Notes: generated from the sequence alone by a model not told the origin. A stretch of DNA of 64,000 nucleotides from Brachycybe producta (GCA_036925085.1 JAUPFP010000032.1:124001-188000); one strand, 5' to 3'. Shown: positions 35,079-50,810, counted from the stretch's first letter. Numbers and translations are program-made.

Positions 35079-38000
35079 TTCATCATCATCATCATCATTT
35101 CCTGTACCTTATCCCGCGAGCAGCAGGGTCGGCCTTGCTGGTTCTAACTCTCCACTCGTTCCGATTTTGCACCAAGCCCCCAGTGACCCTACATGCCACC
35201 ATATCCCGTTTTACTACCACATCCCAGGTTTGCTTGGGTCTTCCTCTACCCCGTTTTATTCCCAGGTCTAAGTTCATTGCCTGTCTCAGCAGCCCATCTT
35301 CTCCACTCCTGAGGACATGCCCAAACCACCGCAGCCTATTTTCCTGCATCTTTTCTACTATATTTGTTACCCCTACACTACCCCTAATAAAATCATTTCT
35401 GATCCTATCCCTTCTGGTCACCCCACTCATAAACCTTAGCATTCTCATCTCAGCTACCTGCATTCTATCCTCATGCACCTTCTTGATTGCCCAACATTCT
35501 GACCCATACAACATAGCTGGTCTGACTACTGTTCTATAAAACTTTCCCTTCAATTTTATAGGTAACTTCCTGTCACATAAAACCCCACTAGCCTGCCTCC
35601 ACCTATGCCAACCTGCTTTTATCCGGTTTGTGATGTCTAAGTCTAAGCTCCCATCATCTTGCAGCACAGATCCTAAATATTTGAAGTCATGCACCTGCTG
35701 CATTAAACTGTCCCCAAGTCTAATCCCCTCATTCAACTGTTCTTTCCCATCCCACTGAAATTTCATGTACTCCGTTTTTGCCCTACTTATTTTCAACCCC
35801 TTTGATTCCAAGGCATTCCTAGTCTCCTCTAACCTTATCTCGAGTTCCAATTTGGATTCCCCAACTAAGACTATGTCATCTGCAAACAGCATACACCAGG
35901 GGACCTCCTGCCTCACCCCTGCCAGTAACTCATCCAGGACCAAAATAAATAGATATGGACTAAGTGCTGAGCCCTGGTGCACACCAATCCTAACACGAAA
36001 ACTGTCAGAGAACCCCCAGGCAGTCTTAACGCTTGTTCGTGCATCCCTATACATGTCCCTCACCATATCTATATAACTCTCACCCACCCCCTTCTTCTGT
36101 AAGACCTCCCACAATAACGTCCGTGGTACTCTGTCATAGGCTTTCTCTAGATCTATAAATACCATGTGTAACTCTTTCTTGGCAGCCCGAAACTTCTCAA
36201 TAACTTGCCTTACGGCAAAAATAGGGTGCATTGTGGATTTTCCTGGCATAAACCCAAACTGACTTCCCCCAATTGCAGTTTTACCCCGTAGTCGAGCTTC
36301 AATTACTCTCTCCCAAAGCTTCATCGTATGACTCATCAATTTAATACCTCTATAGTTCCCACATTCCTGAACATCACCCTTCCCTTTGAAAATAGGCACT
36401 AACCAGCTGTCCCGCCATGCACCTGGCATTCTATCCCCCATAGCCAATCTATTGAATAACTTTGTGAGCCAGGAAATGGCAACATTCCCCAAGACCTTCC
36501 ACACCTCTACTGGTATCCCATCTGGCCCTAAAGCCTTCCCTAGCTTCATTTTTCGCAATGCCTGAACAATTTCCTCAGCCCTAACCTGCTCCACTTCTTC
36601 TCTATGATTATTTCTTCCAGTGAAAGGCTCCTGCTCTACCCCCTCATTCATAAGCTTACTAAAATATTCCCCCCACCTGTTCCGTACTGGCTCCCTACCC
36701 CACAATACTTTGCCCCCATTATCCTTAACACTCACCACCTTTTCAATATCTCTGCCTTTATTCTCCCGAGCCCTAGCTATTCTATATACTGCCATTTCTC
36801 CTGCTCTGGTACCTAACTTGGCATACATGTCCACATATTTCTTATGCTTTGCTAAGGCTACCTGCTGTTTGGCCTCTATCTTGGCACGCTTGTATTCTAT
36901 CTGGGCCTCCCTGCTTCCATCGTGCCACCAAGTCTTGAAAGCATCTTTCTTCCTTTTAACTGCCCTCTGTACCTCCTCATCCCACCACCAAGTTTCTCTG
37001 TCTAATCGAGACCCCCCTACTCGTACTGTCCCTAGTACCTCGTTTCCACAATCACGAATCTGTTGTGCTACCCTTGTCCACAGCTCTCCTGCAGTGCCAT
37101 CTAAATCCCATGCTATCTTACCTGCCATTTTCTTAAACTCTTCCACCTTGTCTGGTAATGCCCACCACCTAATTGCTGTCTCTCCTCTATGTCTGACCAC
37201 CTGTTTTGCACCCCTAGGTTTTAGGTCTAACACTACTAGCCTATGTTGTCCCGCTAAGTTTTCACTCGGTATCACTTTACAATCCTTGCACTCGTTTCTA
37301 TCCTCACTCCGAATCATGAAGAGATCAATCTGGGATTCTCCTGCCCTGCTCTTAAAAGTAATCAAATGTGTTCCTCTCGCTTCTGGAATAGTGTGTTTGC
37401 TAACATTAACTTATGTGCCACTGCTGCCTCCAGGATACTCTCCCCTGCTTTATTTCGCTCTCCATAGCCCCACCCACCATGTACCTCTTCATACCCTTCT
37501 CTACCTCTACCTACATGTCCGTTAAAATCCCCACCAATTATGACCCGTTCCTTCCTACTCAGGCCCAACATTAGGTCATCAAACTGTTCCCAGAATGCTA
37601 GCTTCCTGGCTGTATCTAATCCAACCTGGGGGCCATATGCACTAACTACATTTATAACAATGCCACCCCAAACTACCTTTACTACTAACAGCCTACTATT
37701 TATCCGCCTAACCTCAACCACACTATGTCTGAGTTCCTGATCTAGGACAATTCCCACTCCATTTCTACCCTCCTCACTACTTGCATAAATTAATTTATAC
37801 CCATCCCCAATGTCCCTGGATTTATCCCCTTTCCATCTTGTCTCCTGCAGACATGCAACATTTACCCTCCTAGCCTTTAGAACACTAGATAACTCCCTAG
37901 TCTTCCCTGTCAAACTCCCTATATTCCAGGTGCCAAACCTAAGTTTAGTACCTCCACTTCTACAACTACTTCCAAGACCTCCTTGTTGTTGATGCTGGAC

Positions 38001-38341
38001 TCGCTTCTTTAGCCCCACCCGTCCACTGTGGGGTAGCCCTTGCCAATTTGTCACAGCCACCGGGCGTTGCAGCTGCGCGTCGCTTATGGCGGGGGACGCC
38101 CTAGCCATATTCGGAATACTATTTCGAACCAACATCATATGTTTTGGCAAATCTTTACAACCGGCTGCCAACCTGACGTCGACCCTCCACTTTTGCACCC
38201 GGGCTGGGGGACCGGCAATGGCGTGGTTTGGTTTTGGTCTGCCCTGAGTATTTTATGCCCTCAGTACCCTCCATATCTGGCGGGCATTCCCCTATCCGCC
38301 ACCTGGGGAGGCACCCGATAGGGGACCAACTACCCCCACGG
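35079..38341 (-). mobile_element. RTE-like non-LTR retrotransposon, one frameshift
   Basis: About 3.26 kb on the minus strand. The endonuclease part (38198-37362) shows QETRWKG, AYGPQ and GGDFNGH. The reverse transcriptase part (37365-35095) shows GPDGIP, FIDLEKAYDRV, HQGSALSP and the catalytic FADD. The C-terminal part holds RRWFGH-type (LRWFGHVLR) and RGRGRPK motifs. One single-base difference near 37363 puts the two halves in different frames; otherwise the frame is open throughout. The stop codon lies in a TGA-repeat tail (about 35079-35098), a typical RTE ending. Flanks share ACTTTT..ATTTTCCC with a 3-bp indel, a likely target duplication. Young but probably inactive. Confidence 0.9.
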
Positions 38342-39054
38342 GAAAATAAAAGTTAATAAGCAAAATGTTATAAACATTTCTAAAGAATTATAACAAAGTT
38401 AATAGCAAAATGTTATTGACATTTCTAGAGATTTTTTAACAATGTTAATAACAAATGTTATTAACAAGTGTTGATAACAAAAGTTAATAACGTTTTAAAG
38501 GCCGATTTTTAATATTTGTTAAAAAAAAACATTGTTGAAAACACGTGTTATTAGAAATGTTTTTAACAACTATTAAAAAATCGGCCAATAACATGTTAGT
38601 AACTTTTGTTAGCAACATTTGTTGATAACATTTTAATTGTTAAAAGTCTAGAAAAGTTGATAACATTTTGCTATTAACATTTTGTTAAACGTCTAGAAAA
38701 GTTAATAACGTTTTGCTATTAACATTTTGTTAAAAGTCTGGAAAAGTTAATAACATTTGCTTTTCAGCATTTATTTTTTCCCATTAACATGTTGATAATA
38801 TTGTTGTGTCAATAACAGAAACTTAGCGACCGCTCAGAAGGTGCGGCCTTCATCAAAGGATGTTGATAACAGAATGTTACTAGTAAGTTATTTCTGTTGT
38901 CACCACTGTTGAACATTCTACTGGTGGGATCAGTTTCATTGCCGACATGCTTACCAACAGTTTTTGTCAAAAACATTTTTATTAGCATTTTGTTATCGAC
39001 ATTTACCAAAAAGTCCGAAATTGTTAACTAACATATTTGTTATATTAACACGGT

Positions 39055-39372
39055 TCGGATTTTCATGCAATATCAAGCAACATGTTTCTCAATTTGTGGC
39101 CCAAGAGCCAATTGTGAAGTAACAATCTCCAGTTTAGAGATCAACTAAAAATTATATTTATTCAATAAAAAAAAACACCTGGTTAGAGGCTAGAACTTTC
39201 TAGTCGACAACTAGATAGTAACCAGACATTTAGCCTCTAACCAACCTTGATTAGAAAAAACATCATTGCAGTTGCATCAATGATGATGATGATATGATTT
39301 ACTTCACAATTGTCACTTGGGCCACAGATTGAGAAACATTTTTACTTGATTTTGCATGAAAATTTCGAACCG
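39055..39372. mobile_element. Foldback nested in type D element
   Basis: Left arm words TGTTTCTCAATTTGTGGCCC and GCCAATTGTGAAGTAA, and right arm words TTACTTCACAATTG and GGGCCACAGATTGAGAAAC, are inverted. Between them is a TAGAGGCTAGAAC / AGCCTCTA hairpin. A relative lies at 50612-50810. Confidence 0.55.
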
Positions 39373-39931
39373 TAGTTATTAACATTTTGCTACTAACAAT
39401 TTTTTTGTTGCTATTTCTTCCGTGTAAATCTACCTTTTTTTTTTGTGAAAATATCGAAATTTTTAGTCGTTTGACCACTGGTAAGAAGGGCCTTGTTTCC
39501 AATCGTGTGAAAATTTGAACTTTTTGAAAGTTTCAACTGGTGAAAAATTAGAGCACACGTGGCCTTTACCGATTATAGTGAATGGGCGGTTGAGAAGGGG
39601 GAGGGGTGGGAGGAGGGTCACATGTGTTCAATTTTTCACCAGTTGAAATTTTCACTCCAGTGGAAACGAGGCCCTCTATCATTTGAAATAGGAAAATTTG
39701 GATATTGTATTATATGGTATTTTAAACGGAAAAAAACTAACAATTTTGTGGGTAAAAAAGAATAGTTTCGAACATATATATTGTATGTATGTATCATGTG
39801 CACATTTTATATTGAAAAATTAAGTGTAATATATAAATTTATATAAAAAAAGAGAAATGAATAGAAAGCGTGCATTTTCAAAAAGGTTGTAAACGCCACG
39901 TAAGGGTGAAATAAAGTTTTGAGTCGAAAAA

Positions 39932-40129
39932 AGCATTTGTAGACAGCTTCAGAATTTCTTTGGCTCCGCTCTTTTTATGAGTGTCAGACTAAATATCAAC
40001 CAATTAGAAATAAAAAGGGCGGGGCTTGTGACATCAGACCCTGTAACTGTGTAACACACCAAGTAAAAATTGATGACGCTCATAAAGGGCGGTGCCAAAG
40101 AAATTCTGAAGCTGTCTACAGATGCCTGT
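39932..40129. mobile_element. Type C foldback MITE
   Basis: Left end AGCATTTGTAGACAGCTTC and right end GAAGCTGTCTACAGATGCC are inverted; the core has GGCTCCGCTC and CCAATTAGAAA. No clear target duplication. Confidence 0.7.
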
Positions 40130-40174
40130 AAAATGGTTGTAAACGCCATGCTTTTTGACACGGGGAATTTGGTT

Positions 40175-40361
40175 GACAGGCAAGTGTGCCCAGCAGTAAA
40201 ATTTTGTTGGCTCCGCCTCTTTTATGAGCGTCATCAATTTCTAATTGGTCTGATGTCACATGCCTCGCCCTTTTCAATTTCTAATTTTCGTTGATATTTA
40301 GTCTGACGCTCATAAAAGGGGCGGAGCCAACAAAATTTTAATGCTGGGCACACTTGCCTGT
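40175..40361. mobile_element. Type B MITE with perfect 9-bp TSD
   Basis: Starts ACAGGCAAGTGTGCCCAG and ends CTGGGCACACTTGCCTGT; flanked by ATTTGGTTG on both sides. The best-preserved type B copy here, 187 bp. Confidence 0.9.
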
Positions 40362-40379
40362 ATTTGGTTGTCACCGAAA

Positions 40380-41030
40380 GTGCTGTTCCTAGCTATAAAA
40401 ATGAAATAGAATTGTTGTGCAAGTCATAACGTTGTAACAGCCAATAGCAAATCGAGTGACAACCTAACCAGTCAATTAGTGATTATAGTAACGTTGTAAA
40501 CGTCAACAATGTCACTATAGGGACAACTTGTCAGCATGTGTTGCATGTTGGCATTTACAACGTTGTTTGGAGACTGAAGTGAAGTTTAAAATTTTTTTTA
40601 AAAAATATTCTAATTACTGATTAATAATTTTTAATTGATTCTCTTCATTTCTTCTTCTTCCAATATTTTGATGGCCTTTAATGTGATTGGTTTAGTAGAA
40701 AATACGGTTTTTTCTATAATGCTAAAAAATTTAAAATTTTGGCATTTATAACGTTTTGGAAATGGCACGCTTTTTATATAATATCCAATAATAAATGTGT
40801 TTTACAGAAAAGCAAAAAATATTTTAAGTATTGTAATTGCGAAAACAACAACAACAAAAGGTTTTGTTCTGTTAATCACTTTTAAAGTATATTTGTTCCG
40901 AAAAAATAATGAATGAATTTTAAGTTATTCAAATCGCAATGAAAATAAATATTTTTCGTTACTTAACGTTATTATGGCTGCGGCTGATTTAAAGGTCCCG
41001 CCAGATGGCGCCAACTGCAGTGGCTAATGC
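40380..41030. other. AT-rich intergenic, unassigned
   Basis: No gene recognised. CCAGATGGCGCC at about 41001 is a type E terminal word adjoining the following type A insertion. Confidence 0.3.
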
Positions 41031-41034
41031 TATA

Positions 41035-41232
41035 ACAGGCAGTTAGAAATCGGTCAGAACTTCAGTTGGCTCCGCCCTTGTTATGACGACCGGCAACTTC
41101 TAATTGGCTCGTTATGTAGTCTGACGTTGAAAAGGGCGGAGCATGTGACGTCAGACCAGCCAATTAGAAGTTGCTGGTCGTCATAACAAGGGCGGAGCCA
41201 ACTGAAGTTCCGACGGATTTCTAACTGCCTGT
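41035..41232. mobile_element. Type A MITE with perfect 9-bp TSD
   Basis: Starts ACAGGCAGTTAGAAATCGG and ends TTTCTAACTGCCTGT; flanked by AATGCTATA on both sides. The insertion lies within a type E element end (CAGTGGCTAATGCTATA), so it is younger than that element. Confidence 0.9.
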
Positions 41233-41269
41233 AATGCTATATGCTTCTTCATAGAATTTTTATTTTGTA

Positions 41270-41720
41270 AAAATTTGGACCGCAAAAACGTCAAGCGAAC
41301 GTTTTTTTTTCCCCGAACAATCCGACAATATCTTAAAAAATAAACAATTTTATAGCAGAGTTTGAAATTTAGGGGGTTTTTTTTTCAATTGACATTTCAT
41401 GAAAAACTACTTTTGGCCTATTTTTCAAACTGTCATAAAAAGTTTATTTTGAAAGATATCATCATTAAATATACTTTTAGCATTATCACCAACTATTCTA
41501 GTTTCTAAAACACTTTGAATGTTTTCGTAATGTTTCTCCTGAAAAACGTTCACTTGAAAAATATAAACCGCAGGTGATGGAAGAGATCTCATATAGAACA
41601 TAATAGCTACGCAGTGGCGCCACCTGGGAAGACAAAAAATAAACGTTTATAAAGCCGCCTTAACATAATAGCTATGCAGTGGCGCCACCTGGAAGGACAA
41701 AAACAAAATAAATGTTTATA
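41270..41720. mobile_element. Type E element with duplicated end
   Basis: Contains the usual type E order (GAAAGATATCATC, CTATTCTAGTTTCTAAAAC, AGATCTCATATAGAAC). Its terminal segment CATAATAGCTA..GCAGTGGCGCCACCTGG is present twice in tandem (41600 and 41667). It lies just downstream of the thymidylate synthase stop codon. Confidence 0.6.
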
Positions 41721-41826
41721 AAAAAAACTTATTTAAATTATTCAAAAGGAAGTTACAAAATGAATATGCTTGAAATTCTCGTCAAAATAAAGTGACTTTT
41801 CTCTTTTTGATCAGTTGGAAAAACGT

Positions 41827-45132
<3,306 letters not shown>

Positions 45133-45214
45133 CTGCCATTTTGTTTTTCAAAAAACAACCAAAAAGTTTTTAATGCAAAAAATAACCCCCCCCCCCCGCA
45201 AGGTCTAGCAATGG

Positions 45215-45780
45215 ACTTGCGTTTTGTTTTTGTCCGCTCAGATGGCGCCACTGCAGTGGCTAATGCTGTGTTCCATAGACATTTTTTGTAAAAATATGGC
45301 ATGCTAAAAACGTCAAGCGAACGTTTGTTTTTAGAAACAAAATTCCAAAAAAATACAAATTGTTTTCAAAACTAGAATGGTAAAAGATGATGCTAAAAGG
45401 TTTTTTTTAATGGCAATATCTTAAAAAATAAACTTTTTTATAGTTCCGTTTGAAAAATGACCCGTTTTTATGTTTTTTCCATTGAAATTTCATGAAAAAC
45501 TATTTTCACCTATTTTTTTCAAACTGTCATAAAAAGTTTATTTTGAAAGATATCATTATCGAAAAAACTTTTAGCATTATCACCAACTATTCTAGTTTCT
45601 AAAACACTTTGAATTTTTTTCGTAATGTTTCTTCTGAAAAACGTTCACGTGAAAAATAGAAATTTTCCTCAAAACCGCAGGTAAGGAGAAGAGACCTCCT
45701 ATAGAACATAATAGCCACTGCAGTGGCGCCATCTGGGGGAGACAAAAACAAAATAAATATCTATAAAGCCACTGTAACTC
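45215..45780. mobile_element. Type E element at the 5' end of thymidylate synthase
   Basis: Both ends carry the AGATGGCGCCACTGCAG palindrome (45239 and, inverted, 45718) followed by ACAAAAACAAAA words. The interior holds CTAGAATGG, GAAAGATATCATT and CTAGTTTCTAAAAC. It starts about 80 bp upstream of the first recognised thymidylate synthase exon. Confidence 0.65.
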
Positions 45781-45789
45781 ATTAATTTT

Positions 45790-47640
45790 GTGGAAAATAT
45801 AGATCTTCTAAGTCAAATTTATATTTTAATAATCTTAAATTTCGCGTCAAAATTATGTTCTTACAGATGTTCACGCTAGATGGCGTAAGTGTAACCATTT
45901 TTAGCTGAAATTCTTTTTGTCAAAACATGTGGAATTTCAGCAATATTTGCAATATAGCCTCTCTATGTATATATATTCGTTCATTGTCGGCTTTAGAACT
46001 AGACTATAACCACGCATGCGCACTGAACTGAAACCTCGTTGAAGGAGGCTAAACAAATAGTATCCCCTCGGGAACTGGAAATTGAGCTCCGATTCGTTAC
46101 CTGGTGTCGTTTTCTATGTTAATTTCGTTATTTGTCGATTCCATTTGATCCAATTAAAGAATTATACAAAGCAAAATAAAGTTAAGTCACTCGGTGCCTT
46201 TCTTAATTAGTTAATATTAAACAATAAGCAGGAAACCAACAAAACTGACTTAACAACTGCGCATGTACAAGATTTCCCGCGTAATTGACGTCATTTAGCC
46301 AATCAGAGCTAGAAAGTGTGGATGACGTCACTGAAAATTGTTAGGCTTGTTTAGCCATAGCCTTCCTATACGAGGCTATAGGAAGTTTCTATGGAAGGCT
46401 ATGGTTTAGCTATAGAAAGTTGGAAGGACGCCATTTTCTGATCAATTGCAACTCTACAATCCTTTTGTATTACACTTTAAGTTAGAAATATTAAAATACA
46501 ACAAAATCCCGTCAGACCAAAAGTAATTTACATTTTCTAGCTGTGATCATGTAGTAATTTGGATGTTTCTGAGTAAAAAAAAGACATGTTATCTATTTTT
46601 TATTTTATAAAAACCTGAATTTCTTCTTGAGTACCCGGTAGCAGTTTAGGTTTTAGATAGTGTTTTCCGTGGGCGCTTTCTTATTTCTGTGTTATTCTAT
46701 TTACAAATAGAGGAGAGCTTCGTAGCGGATGCCATTTGATGACCTTGTAGTAGGCTTCATTATTGTGTTAACCATTGTAGTTCTATTACAGTGGCTCTAT
46801 TAACGGTCGTGATTCAGGAATAGGGTTTAGGGTGTCAATTAAATAATTTCAGAAATTTCGAAGATGTTCTGAAACTAGAGGTTACAGAAACAAGCGCCAA
46901 CGGGACTTTATCAATGAAAATTAACTCATTTTTAATAAAAAAAAAGTGAAAAATAACGGCAAAATTCTATTTTGCAGTGACATTTGGAGATTTGGTGAAC
47001 CAACATGGCGTTTTATTAATATTGGAAAATACAAGAACGCCATATTAGTATGCCTTATATATAAATTATTAGTTTCAATATATAGATGTTAAGTCCGCAC
47101 TATCAATCAGCGCGCTTTTCAAACACTTCGGTTAGACAACCGGTTTATTAAGTATGACGTCAATTTCATAACTGTAACCTGAACGCAACGGTTAGTTTAA
47201 AAATGTGAAATATGTAACTTATTGACATCGATTGCTTTGTTTTGGATCGATGTTTATTTTATTCTTGCGGATGCGGTGAAGGCATCTTGATATACATATG
47301 TTTATAATTATGACGTCATTGCGTCATTTCTCATCACCTGCCTCATTCTGCAGGTAGTAACTTTCAGAACGCATACGTATGATATCCCTCGATAGAATTC
47401 ATATAACGCAGACATATGCAATGTAACCGTAAGCGGTAAGCCACTGCAGTGTTATGTTCAAGGTTATTAAAAAAAGAGGTTTCTTGCTCATCAAGGAAGC
47501 GTCACTGTTTACAGAAAGGAAACGTTCTAATGTTTGATTGGATAAGTTGCGTGATGTCATAAGGGTAGTTATTAGACTCCGCCCTTAATGATTGTTAATA
47601 ACCAATGAAATATGAGATGTTTTCTTTTGCTAATGGTAGA
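45790..47640. other. Intergenic region, no gene recognised
   Basis: AT-rich. Four copies of the 8-bp palindrome TGACGTCA or its extended form occur (about 46287, 46323, 47156, 47310). The block 46350-46440 repeats CCTTCCTATA / GGAAGGCTATGG words in both orientations. No complete transposon or ORF is supported. Confidence 0.35.
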
Positions 47641-47713
47641 TTTTTTTCTCAAGTTTGACCGATTTTCGCCGACTGAGATAAAAGTTGTCTGCCGTCTATA
47701 GACGTGTTTTTAG

Positions 47714-47890
47714 AATTAACGGGATCGGATAAACGGTATTCGGTGACGGGTTCTTTACATATTTTTTTCTCTCTCCCTCCTGTCTCTCTCTCTCTCTCAG
47801 TGGGTGAAAATGGTGAAAGGACGGTTAGAAAACATCTGATTCCGCCGCACGTGCGACCGTCTGTCCGCGCGAGAGAAAGACGTCTAAACG
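47714..47890 (+). CDS. Two in-phase exons of an unidentified gene
   Basis: Exon a (47714-47749, after TTTTTAG, before gttctt) and exon b (47801-47890, after a long CT tract ending CAG, before gtaaga) both start and end in phase 1 and join without a stop. Exon b encodes ENGERTVRKHLIPPHVRPSV then a basic run. The strong acceptor and donor and the higher GC argue for a true exon. I do not recognise the protein and found no further exons. Confidence 0.4.
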
Positions 47891-47949
47891 GTAAGAACGT
47901 GGCCACGAGGAGGAGGCTTTTTTTTGCTTTCTGTGTATTTTAATGTAAA

Positions 47950-48530
47950 ATTCATATTATTCAATGGAGAGGAGTTTGTTTTTTTAAAGACAGGGATGGA
48001 TGAAGGGAGGAGGAGGAGGAGGGGATTTTGTATTTAATGGGGCCGGTCGTTGGACTATTAGCCTCTCCCTCATCCTTCATGCTGTTTTTATATTATGGCG
48101 ATTTGCGGTTGATTCTAATTACGGCCCAATTGCGTCTAGTTATGCGTAACGCAAGGAAGCAACGTTTTTTGTAACCTTTTAAAACTTATTTTGTTGATTT
48201 TCATGCGTTTTTATCGGTTTTAATAACCGAAACAAAAATATATATATTTTTTTTGGCAGTGACAGTGTTGCCAGATTTGTTCTGCTTACATTCGTAATAT
48301 TTTTTTTTTATTTCTGGTTGCGGTTTCATTAGGATTTTGTCTGCGAAAAACTCTTTTTTTGTTTGCGTCAGTCGCACATAAAAGAAAGATATTTTTAGCT
48401 TAATTACAGCTCGATAATTCTAAAAAAAATTGCTGTTTTTTTGTGTTATTTCAATCGATAGATCCTGGATTTAGTTAAGGCAAAAATAAATTAGGATATG
48501 ATGGTTTGTTGGAATTGGCAACACTGTGAT
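47950..48530. other. Intergenic, low-complexity patches
   Basis: A GGA-rich run at about 48005-48025 and T-rich stretches; nothing else recognised. Confidence 0.3.
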
Positions 48531-48540
48531 GAACAAGGAT

Positions 48541-49045
48541 ACTAATATTTAAAGTCAAATTCCCTATTTAGAATTGGTGAAATCCCTATTATGGTATTTT
48601 TTTTACTTAAGAAAAAGCAATGTTATTAATATTTAAAGTCAAATTCCCTATTTTGAATTGGTGAAATCTCTATTATGGTGTTTTTTTAACTGAGAAAAAC
48701 ACTGTTACAAATATTTAAAGTCGAATTCCCTATTTTGAGTCAGTGAAATCCCTGTTATGTTTTATGGTGTTTTTCTTACTGAAAAAAAAAGCAATGTTAC
48801 TAATTTTTAAAATAAAATTCCCTATTTTGGATCTATGAAATCCCTATTATGTTTTTATGGTGTTTTTTACTGAAAAAACAATGTTACTAATATTTAAAGT
48901 GAGATAAAGCTGTGATTGGGAATTGTTCCCCTCCTGCCGCATGGCTCTCGAGCTGATTGCAGGTGTACTTGATTGAATTGAATCGGAAAGTCCAAATTCC
49001 CTATTTTGAATCGATGAAATCCCTATTAGGGTGTTTTTTTAAACT
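48541..49045. repeat. ~84-bp tandem repeat, 4-5 copies
   Basis: Units start near 48541, 48624, 48704 and 48797, each with TATTTAAAGTC, AATTCCCTATTTTG and GAAATCCCTATTATGG. An unrelated segment of about 90 bp (48900-48990) interrupts the last unit. Confidence 0.7.
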
Positions 49046-49363
49046 GAAAATGAATACAATGCACTCTTTATTTTTATTTTGTAAGTAATAACCATATTAT
49101 TAGTTATTATTTGTCGATTTTTTTTTTATCTTTTTGTTTGTTGTGCTTCATAGCAACATTTTATTTGCTTGATTTGAACGATTCGAGTGTTTTGTGAGTT
49201 TTTGTTTCTTTTGTGCGGATAAAGAGGGATGGAGAGAGGAGGATAAGGGTGGGGTGGGGGAGGCGCGAGGTGGAGAATAAAATTTATATATTAAGTGATA
49301 TCAGTTAATTGCATCCAATAAAGGTGTTTATTATCTAAGGGTGTGCCTTTTGAAAGTGTTTCA

Positions 49364-49795
49364 GTAGTAAACTGTGTTAAGTCACATTTAAAAAAAACGA
49401 TTTTTTTACATTTTATGATTCAATTCAGCCTTTCAAGTTCTAGCAGGAGTAAACAGTGTTAAGTCCACAGTTTTACCACATCGGCCACTAGATGGCGGTA
49501 TACCATGTTAAGTCCTATTCCTATGCTTGCAAATGACTGTAAAATTTAGGTTTTTGTGACTTAACACCGTTTGCCTCTAAGGTAAACGGTGTTAAGTTTC
49601 ATTTAAAAAAAACATGATTCTTACATCTTATGAGTCAGCTTGTCAAGTTTTATCAGTGGTAAACAGTGTTAAGTCCACCATTTTGCCACATCGGCCGCTA
49701 GATGGCGGTATACCATGTTAAGTCCTATTCCCTTCAATGAAGAGATGATTCTCCTGTAAAATTTAGATTTGGTGACTTAACACAGTTTTCCTCTT
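49364..49795. repeat. ~210-bp direct repeat x2
   Basis: Two copies each contain GTAAACAGTGTTAAGTCCAC, CACATCGGCC, CTAGATGGCGGTATACC and ATGTTAAGTCCTATTCC, offset by about 210 bp. The word TGTTAAGTC appears many times in each. No coding potential. Confidence 0.75.
49485..49498 (+). promoter_or_regulatory. CTCF-like motif
   Basis: CCACTAGATGGCGG fits the CTCF core consensus CCASYAGRKGGCRS at every position. A second copy at 49695-49708 (CCGCTAGATGGCGG) differs at one position. It lies inside the 210-bp repeat, so chance within a repeat is possible. Confidence 0.35.
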
Positions 49796-50153
49796 GAGAG
49801 GCACTCATCTGTTTTTTTGTTGCAATCTTCAGATAAAAGCAGACTTAAAATAAACATTTTTTTTTATGTTTGAATGTTTTCTAAATAATCTTAATTGTTC
49901 TCTTTATTTCAACCGAAATTCAGTTTTTTTTTACTCCAATTTTTATCACAAAATTGGGTAAATTTATTACGAATTTGGATAAGCCACACACACAACACAC
50001 TTAAAAAAACCGAGATAATTTAACTGCTGTTAAGGGTGGGTGGAGGGGTGGGGTATCTTTAATACTTAATTGAGTATTAGTCAGTTTAATCCGGATTGAA
50101 CTGAGCTCGTTTAAGTTTAACCTAGTACTAAAAATGAACATCACGTAATTCTA

Positions 50154-50361
50154 ACAGGCAATTAGAAATCGGGACAAACAGAAATTGGCTCCGCCCTTTT
50201 TTATGACGACCGGCAACTTCTAATTGGTTGGTTATGTAGTCTGACGTCACAGACTCCGCCCTTTTCAACGTCAAATGACACAACAAACCAATTAGAAGTT
50301 GCCGGTCGTCATAAAAAAGGGCGGAGCCAACTTATGTTTGTCCCGATTTCTAATTGCCTGT
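50154..50361. mobile_element. Type A foldback MITE
   Basis: Starts ACAGGCAATTAGAAATCGGG and ends CCCGATTTCTAATTGCCTGT, with CTGACGTCACAG in the middle. Target duplication eroded. A partial type B copy follows at about 50385-50550. Confidence 0.75.
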
Positions 50362-50611
50362 CGTAAACCTAACAGACATCTCAGAGGCCCAGCAGCAAAA
50401 TGTTGTTGGCCCACCCCTTTTATGAGCGTCATCAACTTCTAATTGGTGTGTTACTGGGTCTGATGTCACATGCCCCGCCCTTTTCAATTTTTAATTGGTT
50501 GATATGCGGTCTGACGCTCATAAAAGGGCGGGGCCAACGAAGATGCCTGTTAATTTTACAGTTAGAAAATAAAAAATGCCTGATTTTGAATTATATATTA
50601 AAAAAATTAAA

Positions 50612-50810
50612 AGCTCGGATTTTTATGCAAAATAGTCTTAAGCAACTGTTTCTCAATCTGTGGCCCAAAGAGCCAATTGTGAAGTAATCATTAGGACTTG
50701 GATTTTTATGCAAAATAGCATAAGCAGATGTTTCTCAATGTGTGGGCCGGGCCACAGTTTGAGAAAAATTTCCTTATGATATTTGCATAAATATCCGAAG
50801 ACAATTGTGA
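50612..50810. mobile_element. Foldback related to 39055-39372
   Basis: Left CGGATTTTTATGCAAAATAG, TTTCTCAATCTGTGGCCC and GCCAATTGTGAAGTAA are followed by inverted copies (GGGCCACAGTTTGAGAAA). Possibly two fused copies. Confidence 0.5.

Larger units (their letters stand above)
34864..39435. mobile_element. Type D element interrupted by a LINE
   Basis: The left tip (GGAAGAAATAGCAAAAACAT at 34874) and the right tip (TTGCTATTTCTTCCGTG at about 39410) are inverted, with type D words inside on both sides (34900-35078 and 38341-39010). The LINE 35079-38341 and a second foldback (about 39055-39372) are inserted within it. Confidence 0.65.

Noticed and set aside
36620-37525. 301-codon plus-strand ORF
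   Set aside because: Antisense shadow of the LINE reverse transcriptase region.
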